Below, piece after piece: positions 32,620 through 38,468 of a DNA stretch of 38,468 nt. The translations under genes and the position numbers were made by a program. The notes beneath the pieces are model-generated. The model ran no database searches and had not been told where the DNA came from. It worked only from the letters and a program-made list of their open reading frames with translations. Origin of the DNA: CAMCQY01 sp044370415 (lineage in GTDB: Bacteria > Planctomycetota > Planctomycetia > Pirellulales > UBA1268); NCBI GenBank assembly GCA_044370415.1, contig JBILVO010000021.1, forward strand, positions 1-38,468, written 5' to 3'. Numbering within the stretch: position 1 is the stretch's first letter; each line of letters begins with the position of its first letter.

Positions 32620-33780
32620 TCAGCGGCCGAGGATTCGCCGGACGACGTCGGTGGGAACGTCGTCCACGAGTTCCACGTGGCCAAGCCGCGTCGGCAGGAT
32701 GAACCGCAGCCTGCCGGCCACAGCCTTCTTATCACGCGCCATGACGTCGAGCAGCCGATCCACCGGCTGGCACGCGGCCGGGGGCACCGCTACCGGCAGC
32801 CCGAACGCCTCGAGCAGCGCCCGCTGCCGATCCGCGGTCTCGCGGGGGATACGGCCGAGTGAGACGGCGAGCGTGGCGGCGTCCTCCATGCCGATCGCCA
32901 CCGCCTCGCCGTGCAGGAGCGTGCCGTATCCCGCCGAGGTTTCGTAGGCGTGGGCGAACGTGTGGCCGTAGTTGAGGATCGCCCGCAGTCCCGTGACTTC
33001 CCGCTCGTCCTGCTCGACCACCGCCGCCTTGAGCGCCGCGGAACGCCGGACCACGTGCTCGAGCGCCGTCGGCCGGCGGGCCAGGATGTCCGCCACGTTC
33101 CCCTCCAGCCAGGCGAAGAACGGGGCGTCGAGGATCACGCCGTACTTGACCACCTCCGCCAGGCCACTGCGGAATTCCCGCTCCGGCAGCGTGCCTAGCG
33201 TCGCGACGTCGCAGAGCACGCCACGGGGCTGCCAGAAGCTGCCCACCAGGTTCTTGCCCGTCGCGAGATTGATGCCCGTTTTGCCGCCGATAGCGCTGTC
33301 GACCTGCGCGACGAGCGTGGTGGGCACGTGCCAGACCGCCAGACCGCGGTTGAACGTGGCCGCTGCGAAGCCCGTCAGGTCGCCGACCACTCCGCCCCCC
33401 ACACCGATCACATGCGTGTGGCGATCGATCGCGAGACGGCCCATCTCGTCCCAGAGCCGCTCGAGGCCGGCGACCGATTTGGAGGGTTCGCCGCTGGGAA
33501 TCTCCACCACTTCGACGGCGACGTCGGCGGCGGCCAGCCCGGCGGTGACACGGCGGGCGTGCGACTGGGTCACGGCCGCATCTGCGACAAGCAGCGCCCG
33601 TCTGCCGCCGGCCGCCGCGACGCTCCGGCCGAGCGTGTCGAGGAGGCCCGAGCCGACGACGATCTCATAGGAGCGGTCCGCGCCGGAGCCTCCTGCCGGC
33701 AGGGTGACGCGAATGGTGGCTGTGTCGGCTGGCACGGGTGGCGAGGAGCGGGGCAGGGGGCGGGGCGAGGAGCGGGGCAT
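32620..33780 (-). CDS. aroB: 3-dehydroquinate synthase
   Basis: 386 aa from the ATG at 33780. The NAD-binding and active-site motifs are complete: GVGGGVVGDLTGFAA, VPTTLVAQVDSAIGGKTGIN, GLAEVVKYGVILDAPFF, LRAILNYGHTFAHAYE and LLHGEAVAIGM (zinc-binding Glu and His residues). Near the C-terminus MARDKKAVAGRLRFILP is typical. It makes 3-dehydroquinate from DAHP in the shikimate pathway. A short N-terminal Pro/Arg/Ser-rich stretch precedes the enzyme core, so the true start may be slightly downstream. It follows the 75-aa gene at 33819-34046 by about 38 bp, probably as one operon. Confidence 0.96.
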   Translation of the reverse strand: MPRSSPRPLPRSSPPVPADTATIRVTLPAGGSGADRSYEIVVGSGLLDTLGRSVAAAGGRRALLVADAAVTQSHARRVTAGLAAADVAVEVVEIPSGEPSKSVAGLERLWDEMGRLAIDRHTHVIGVGGGVVGDLTGFAAATFNRGLAVWHVPTTLVAQVDSAIGGKTGINLATGKNLVGSFWQPRGVLCDVATLGTLPEREFRSGLAEVVKYGVILDAPFFAWLEGNVADILARRPTALEHVVRRSAALKAAVVEQDEREVTGLRAILNYGHTFAHAYETSAGYGTLLHGEAVAIGMEDAATLAVSLGRIPRETADRQRALLEAFGLPVAVPPAACQPVDRLLDVMARDKKAVAGRLRFILPTRLGHVELVDDVPTDVVRRILGR

Positions 33781-33818
33781 CGGCCACGGCCGCACGGGCG
33801 GCCGCAACGCGGCCGGTT

Positions 33819-34046
33819 TCAGGAGACGCTCACCCTGTCGACGTCGGCCGGCGTCACGGTGATCACGCGGGCAAACCCGGTATGCTGGCGGAGGTAGTCG
33901 AGTTCTGCAGCCTCCTGCGGGGCGGCGTGCAGCAGCGATTCGACCCGCGTCTTGTCGCCGTCCGACCAGTCTTCGAAGTCTTCCGGCCAGATCGTGTGGT
34001 GCTCGACCACGAGCGCTTCACGGTAGGGATCGAAGGCGTTGGGCAT
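33819..34046 (-). CDS. Small acidic protein upstream of aroB
   Basis: 75 aa: MPNAFDPYREALVVEHHTIW, then EDFEDWSDGDKTRVESLLHA and a predicted helix AAELDYLRQHTGFARVITVT. It is acidic, without signal peptide or membrane segment, so probably cytoplasmic. The composition (Tyr, His, Asp, Glu, few Arg) is that of a real protein. The frame is open upstream, but that extension is Arg/Pro/Ser-rich, so ATG 34046 is preferred. Function unknown to me. Confidence 0.65.
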   Translation of the reverse strand: MPNAFDPYREALVVEHHTIWPEDFEDWSDGDKTRVESLLHAAPQEAAELDYLRQHTGFARVITVTPADVDRVSVS

Positions 34047-34159
34047 GCTGGTCGTCTCCGACGGGATGGCCGGTGGGGCTGGCGATCGGCTGCCGACCGC
34101 GTCCGAACCGCAGTATACAGTGCCGCCGGCGACGTCGCGTCGCCGTGGAGACATCGTCC

Positions 34160-34870
34160 ATGCCACGAGATCCATACGCTCCGCGGAGCACCGCTCCCGC
34201 GTCGCCCATGCCGGATTCCATGGCCACGGCCCGCCGGGCTGGGGTGAGTTCGGGCATGGAGGGCTCGGCTGGGCCGCGGGCCGGCGGCCTGCGCGGCACG
34301 TGGTTGGTCGCGGGGCTGCTCCTGCTGGGAGTGACGGCCGCCGTGGGGGCGATCTTGTTTCAGCGGCAGCAGACGAGAGAGTGCCTTGCCTTCTACGGCC
34401 CGGCCGCGGCGCGGAGGATCACCTCGGCCGCCGGCGTCGAGCTGCTTGCCGTGCAGCCGGGCGGCGGTCCGCGGCGGCTGGCGGTCTCATCCAGGCTCGA
34501 CGTTTCCCAGGCCCCGGGCCTCGTGCACCTGCGACGCGGGCTCGTCGAGGATGCGAACTTCAGCTGGTCGGAGCGGTTCGCGGAGACCGATCCGCGGGGC
34601 GATGTGCTTTCGGGGGCGCCGCGGCCGCTCGATCGCTGGGATGCCGCGCTCGTGTTCACGGACCGGGACGGCGGCGGCCAGACGACGCTGGTCGTCGACC
34701 TCGACGCGACCGACGGTGCGCTGGCGGTGGTTGGGCAGCCTGGGTGGATCGGCCTCGGCAGGATCGGCCGGGGGCTGGACGCCTGGATTCGGGCCACGTG
34801 GAGTCGGGACGCCGGGGAGCGCGACGCCGGGGAGCGGGCCGCAGAAAATCGGCGACGTCAGGCTGAGTGA
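34160..34870 (+). CDS. Single-pass membrane protein of unknown function
   Basis: 236 aa from the ATG at 34160 (GGAG nine bases upstream). About 45 residues of cytoplasmic, Pro/Ser-rich sequence precede one helix (TWLVAGLLLLGVTAAVGAIL), then a ~165-residue outer domain (ECLAFYGPAAARRITSAAG, LVHLRRGLVEDANFSWSERF, DAALVFTDRDGGGQTTLVVD). I recognise no family. The tail is charged (RDAGERDAGERAAENRRR) with a short direct repeat. A terminator follows 20 bp after the stop. Confidence 0.7.
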   Translation: MPRDPYAPRSTAPASPMPDSMATARRAGVSSGMEGSAGPRAGGLRGTWLVAGLLLLGVTAAVGAILFQRQQTRECLAFYGPAAARRITSAAGVELLAVQPGGGPRRLAVSSRLDVSQAPGLVHLRRGLVEDANFSWSERFAETDPRGDVLSGAPRPLDRWDAALVFTDRDGGGQTTLVVDLDATDGALAVVGQPGWIGLGRIGRGLDAWIRATWSRDAGERDAGERAAENRRRQAE

Positions 34871-34890
34871 CGCGAGGACCCGAGCGGGTG

Positions 34891-34920
34891 GGCGGATTCG
34901 CCCGGGAAATCGGCCTTTTT
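34891..34920 (+). terminator. Rho-independent terminator
   Basis: GGCGGATT (34891-34898) pairs with AATCGGCC (34908-34915), one mismatch, followed at once by TTTTT (34916-34920). It ends the gene that stops at 34870. Confidence 0.8.
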
Positions 34921-35092
34921 ATCGGACATGGGGAATCCCTATGCTCCGCCGCCCCGTGGGCCGCTGGCGGACGCCTTTGTGGGTCCGCTGGCAGCCTGCG
35001 GTGGAGCGGGGCATGCCGTCCCGTTTCCTGACAACCCGGATACGTCTGGCACTTCTGGCACACGCGGGCCTTCCCTCCAGCGAGGTTCTTCC

Positions 35093-35947
35093 ATGCGGTC
35101 CATCGCCGTGGCCAATCAGAAGGGTGGCGTCGGAAAGACGACCACGTCTGTCAATCTCGCCGTGGCGCTGGCCCGCCTGGGCAACCGGGTCTGTCTCGTC
35201 GATCTCGATCCCCAGGCGCACGCGACGCTGCATGCCGGCGTGATGCCGGGATCGCACCCCATCTCCGCCTACGACGTGCTCGTGTCGGGCCAGCCGCTGT
35301 CGGCGGCGCTCGTGCCCGCGGGCGAAAACCTCTGGGTCGTGCCGTCGCACATCGACCTGTCGGCGGTCGAGGTGGCCCTGGCGGGCCGCGGTGGCCGCGA
35401 GGCGATCCTGCGGCAGCGGATCGAGGCCGAGCCGCAGTGCAATGCCGGCGGGCAACATGGAGCGGACGAGCCGTTCGACTTCATGCTGATGGACTGTCCG
35501 CCGTCGCTCGGCCTGCTGTCGCTCAACGCCATGGCGGCCGTAGACGAGGTCCTGCTGCCGCTGCAGCCGCACTTTCTCGCCCTGCACGGCCTGAGCAAAC
35601 TGCTGGAAACCATCGAACTGGTGTCGGAGCACGTCAATCCGCGGCTCCGGCTGCTGGGCATCGTGCTCTGCATGTACGAGGCGGGCACGCGGCTGGCCGC
35701 CGAGGTCGGCCGCGATGTGCAGTCGTTCTTTGCGTCTGCCCCCAGCCGGCATGCCGCCTGGGGAGAGGCCAAGGTCTTCGAGACCCGCATTCGCCGGAAC
35801 ATCCGCCTCGCGGAAGCCCCGAGCTTCGGCCAGTCGATCTTCGACTACGCACCAGACTCGCACGGCGCCGCCGACTACGGTGCGCTGGCCGCCGAGATCG
35901 CTCAGGCGGCGGCGGTGCTGCGGGACCCGGCCCGCCTGGCCGCATGA
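35093..35947 (+). CDS. ParA/Soj-family ATPase, no ParB neighbour
   Basis: 284 aa. Deviant Walker A KGGVGKTT (10-17) with the signature Lys10, switch I region CLVDLDPQAHAT, Walker B DFMLMDCPPSLGLLSLNAM, and the AEAPSFGQSIFDYAPDSHGA C-terminal motif typical of chromosomal ParA/Soj. The insert AEPQCNAGGQHGADE before Walker B is an acidic loop not usual in Soj. The family positions chromosomes, plasmids or large protein assemblies along the nucleoid. No parB or parS-like site was seen, so it may act on another cargo. ATG 35093 with GAGG seven bases upstream. The 3' end overlaps a convergent frame by 46 bp. Confidence 0.92.
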   Translation: MRSIAVANQKGGVGKTTTSVNLAVALARLGNRVCLVDLDPQAHATLHAGVMPGSHPISAYDVLVSGQPLSAALVPAGENLWVVPSHIDLSAVEVALAGRGGREAILRQRIEAEPQCNAGGQHGADEPFDFMLMDCPPSLGLLSLNAMAAVDEVLLPLQPHFLALHGLSKLLETIELVSEHVNPRLRLLGIVLCMYEAGTRLAAEVGRDVQSFFASAPSRHAAWGEAKVFETRIRRNIRLAEAPSFGQSIFDYAPDSHGAADYGALAAEIAQAAAVLRDPARLAA

Positions 35948-36291
35948 GTGCCGCGAGCCGGTCGCTCGACGGCGGCGGCGTGGCCGAGGATGGTGGGCGG
36001 GCCATCGACCGACGCGTGCAGTTCCGGCATCCACCAATATCGGGATTCGCACGGATCCACGCCGGCAAGGATGCCCGTGGCGTCGTAATCCTCGGCCGAC
36101 GCGAACAGGCCGTAGTCGGCCGACCCGTAGTCAGCCAACGCGGCCCAATCCCAGCCCGAGGCCGGGCAGTCCTCGGACTGCGGCCCAGTCGGCGGCGTTT
36201 GGAGTCGATTCCGGTCGAGCATGCTTGCTTGTCGGTCGAGGGTGTCAGTCGAGAACGACTGGCCTGGTGCGGGAGACGCGAACCGATCCAT
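35902..36291 (-). CDS. Possible small acidic protein overlapping the parA 3' end
   Basis: 129 codons from ATG 36291. The middle (GWDWAALADYGSADYGLFAS, then AEDYDATGILAGVDPCESRYWWMPEL) is rich in Asp, Tyr and Trp and has high GC at third positions, unlike the Arg/Pro bias of shadow frames. The last ~15 codons lie antisense to parA and are Ala/Arg-rich. A TTG at 36333 would add 14 residues. It has no recognised domain. It may be real, with a tail in the parA gene. Confidence 0.45.
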   Translation of the reverse strand: MDRFASPAPGQSFSTDTLDRQASMLDRNRLQTPPTGPQSEDCPASGWDWAALADYGSADYGLFASAEDYDATGILAGVDPCESRYWWMPELHASVDGPPTILGHAAAVERPARGTHAARRAGSRSTAAA

Positions 36292-36477
36292 CCCCGGGAG
36301 TGTCTTTCGGAACGTGTTCCCGAAGGAGGCCAATTTTCCCGGAAGGATCCTTCGCCTACGGAGAGTCTGCTTTGCGTGGAATGGATAGGCAAGTGAATTT
36401 GGAGAATATGGCGAAACTGTGCTGATTTAGGGCTCGAAACGCCTTTTTCTGGTAGTATTTCGGGGATGGAGCCTGCC

Positions 36478-38283
36478 ATGAACGTGGGGATTTGCAGCTG
36501 GGTTCGATCGCGGCGGCCGGGGGGAGCCATTGTCGTCCCCCTCTGGCTTGCCATCGGCTTCTGCCTGGTCGTGCCGGCTGGAGCGGCCGATGGTGCCGGG
36601 GCCCGCAGTGGCTTTCGGCGGCTCGCCCCCGGGGTCCTCACGGTGATCCCGCCCAACACGAGCAGCGATTACCAGGTGCTCTGGAGGCTCGACCCTGACA
36701 ACTCGGCGGGCGGCAGCTCGGCGGGCGGCGGCGCGGAGGCTGGCCGGCGTGACGCCGACGGGAAGGGGGAGCGGCGGGAGATCGAGCCGCTCGAACTCTT
36801 CGAGGTCACCCGCGGGCTGGCCGAACAGCGGACCTGGACGCCGAAGCGGGCGGCAGGCAACAGCACGCTGATCGAGCGGGCGAAGGGCATCGAGTTTCCC
36901 CGCGACATCTGGTGCCTCGAGTTCGCCTTCAAGCCGCCGCGGTTCATCGATGTGGACGTGCCGGTCTCGGACCTGAAGATGCGGCGCAAGAAGATCTGGT
37001 ACCTGGTCTATCGCGTTCGCAACACGGGCGGTCGCCGCACGGTGATCGATCCCAAAGACCGCACCCAGCGGACGACGGAGTCGTTCGAGACGCCCGTCCG
37101 GTTCGTCCCGCACTTCGTGCTCGAGAGCCTCGAGGGACTCTCCGAGGACGAGGGGGAGGCGGCCTACCGCGGCTACCTGGATCGCGTCATTCCCGGCGCT
37201 TTGTCCGCCATCCGACGCCGCGAGGATCCGGACCGTGAGTTCTTCGACAGTGCGAGCATGTCGGCCAGCGACATCCCCCCGGGCGGCGAACGCTGGGGTG
37301 TGGCGATGTGGGAGGATGTCGATCCGCGGATCGATTTTTTCACGATCTCGATCCGCGGGCTCACGAATGCGATCCGCTGGAGGCTCAAGCCCGACGCTTC
37401 GTTCGACCCCGACACGGTTCCGGCCTCGAAGATGGATCACGCCCTGGCCAGCCTGCGGCTCGACTTCTGGCGGCCGGGCGACGACGTGGACGAGGTCGAG
37501 GAGGATGTGCATGTCGGCTATGCCGGCATGTTCGAGCGGCTCGCGCTCGGGAGCCGGCTCTTGGAGGCGGCGGGGCGGCAGAAGGTGGTGCAGTCGCGGC
37601 CGGTCGCAGGCCTGGCCGACCTCGGCCTGTCCTGGTCCGAACTCGCCGAAGCCGCCGAGAGGCCGCCCGAGGGCAGCGACCTCGCGCCGCTGGCGAAGGT
37701 CGTCCGCAAGCTCGCCGGCGTCGCGGAGCCGACGGCCCGTGGCCGGATCGTGAAGGCGGTGTTCGGCGACCTGGCCCTCGAGTATTTCGAGCAGCTGTCG
37801 CGGGGGCTGGCGGCGCCGGTGCCGCCGGCACAGGACGCCGCCCGTCGGCAGGCGCTGGCCGCCCTCGACCTCACTCCGGAGGCGGCGGCACAAAAGCCGC
37901 TCGAGTCTCTCGCCATGGTGCTCGAAGCGCTCGACGAGACGCCCCGTGGCCCCGCCCGGCGCCGGCGGTCCGAGGCCTTCTTCGGCCCCGCGGCGGTCCG
38001 CGTCGCCAGCCTGTCGAAGGAGCTGGCGGCGTCCGGCACGGCGGCCGTGCTGGACGAACTGGAGGTGGATCCCCGCCGCCTGGAAACGGCCGATGCCCTG
38101 GCCGCGTTCAACGCGATCCAGACCGCCGTCAACGCCCGGGAGGATGCCGGGGGCCGCGAGCGGCTGCTCGTCGGCCTGTTCGGCCCGCGGGGGCCGGCCC
38201 TCTACGCGGCCGCCACCAAGGTGGCCGAGGGCATTGACCACAGCTGGGTTTTGAGGTACGAAATCGATATGCCGGGGCCGTGA
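36478..38283 (+). CDS. Large exported protein of unknown function
   Basis: 601 aa from ATG 36478, which has GGAG six bases upstream; ATG 36466 is in frame. A signal peptide (GGAIVVPLWLAIGFCLVVPA then GAADG) is followed by RLAPGVLTVIPPNTSSDYQV, a Gly/Ser-rich spacer, and a beta-rich part (RKKIWYLVYRVRNTGGRRTV, ETPVRFVPHFVLESLEGLSE, GVAMWEDVDPRIDFFTISIR). The second half (~380-600) is mostly helical, Ala/Leu/Arg/Glu-rich. I recognise no enzyme motif. The form resembles lineage-restricted planctomycete secreted proteins; that is a judgement from style, not a database hit. The upstream 130 bp is AT-richer than average and may hold its promoter. Confidence 0.75.
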   Translation: MNVGICSWVRSRRPGGAIVVPLWLAIGFCLVVPAGAADGAGARSGFRRLAPGVLTVIPPNTSSDYQVLWRLDPDNSAGGSSAGGGAEAGRRDADGKGERREIEPLELFEVTRGLAEQRTWTPKRAAGNSTLIERAKGIEFPRDIWCLEFAFKPPRFIDVDVPVSDLKMRRKKIWYLVYRVRNTGGRRTVIDPKDRTQRTTESFETPVRFVPHFVLESLEGLSEDEGEAAYRGYLDRVIPGALSAIRRREDPDREFFDSASMSASDIPPGGERWGVAMWEDVDPRIDFFTISIRGLTNAIRWRLKPDASFDPDTVPASKMDHALASLRLDFWRPGDDVDEVEEDVHVGYAGMFERLALGSRLLEAAGRQKVVQSRPVAGLADLGLSWSELAEAAERPPEGSDLAPLAKVVRKLAGVAEPTARGRIVKAVFGDLALEYFEQLSRGLAAPVPPAQDAARRQALAALDLTPEAAAQKPLESLAMVLEALDETPRGPARRRRSEAFFGPAAVRVASLSKELAASGTAAVLDELEVDPRRLETADALAAFNAIQTAVNAREDAGGRERLLVGLFGPRGPALYAAATKVAEGIDHSWVLRYEIDMPGP

Positions 38284-38468
38284 GACGGCTCCCGTCGCAG
38301 GGGCTGTCTCGGTTGGATGGCGGGCCCAAGAGCTGGGCCCGAAGGTGGCCGGTCACCGCGGCCTCCTTCCGGTCACGCTTCCTGTCACGTTCGCCCTGAC
38401 GCCCTCCCCGCTCGCTCGCCGCACACCGCTCGCTCGCTGCATCTCGCTCGCAGCATAAGGAACACCGC
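38284..38468. other. Gene-free right end: hairpin and short tandem repeats
   Basis: A perfect stem CGGGCCCA-AGAGC-TGGGCCCG (38321-38341) lies 40 bp after the last stop, without a T-run. Farther on, an imperfect 18-bp unit beginning CCGCTCGCTCGC repeats at 38408 and 38426, with a degenerate third unit from 38444. No frame here looks coding. Confidence 0.55.

Noticed and set aside
32193..32735. Minus-strand frames of 130-180 codons downstream of aroB
   Set aside because: They read through the perfect inverted repeats and the terminator stem; their residues simply reflect the repeat units in different frames.

Overview
The window is GC-rich, densely coded chromosomal DNA with no rRNA, tRNA, transposase, phage or CRISPR. 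Gene content points to a planctomycete, probably a Pirellulales-type relative. The signs are a PEP-CTERM sorted protein, LptF/G-type permease (outer membrane), many lineage-restricted secreted or small proteins, an ECF sigma factor followed by a small membrane protein, and weak or absent Shine-Dalgarno sites on many genes. The taxon is an inference from gene style; no marker rRNA is present.

Layout. 1-3304 (minus): 5' part of a sugar phosphate isomerase/epimerase, then a PP2C phosphatase and an LptF/G permease in one operon. 3505-5851 (plus): PEGA lipoprotein, phenylacetate-CoA-ligase-like adenylate-forming enzyme and a coupled DUF971 protein. 6161-10101: divergent ahpD and carB. 10102-10631: gene-free region with two diverged ~140-bp palindromic elements and a strong terminator. 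10632-12575 (minus): MscS channel, small membrane protein, ECF sigma factor. 12576-13025: gene-free, hairpin-rich, ending in a long terminator-like stem. 13026-16435: PEP-CTERM protein and fused RlmKL rRNA methyltransferase. 16475-21948: complete branched-chain amino acid ABC transporter (livKHMGF), whose LivG carries a ~175-residue insert with two membrane-like segments. 21967-25133 (minus): membrane-anchored jelly-roll-like protein and RecQ. 25251-28501: three-part DevCA/HlyD-like exporter with a triple 29-bp palindromic repeat between permease and ATPase. 28709-31042: PAP2-family protein and a histone-H1-like basic protein. 31104-34046 (minus): small secreted protein, degenerate receiver, small membrane peptide, aroB and a conserved-looking 75-aa protein. 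34160-38283: membrane protein, orphan ParA, a convergent small ORF and a 601-aa secreted protein.

Functionally this is mostly housekeeping (pyrimidine/arginine precursor, shikimate pathway, rRNA modification, recombination, amino-acid uptake) mixed with lineage-specific envelope genes. I do not see a defence island or a biosynthetic cluster. The most unusual signals are the LivG membrane insert, the paired palindromic elements downstream of carB, a repeated 3'-end module that provides both stop codon and terminator to two genes, and a possible stand-alone structured RNA upstream of the PEP-CTERM gene.
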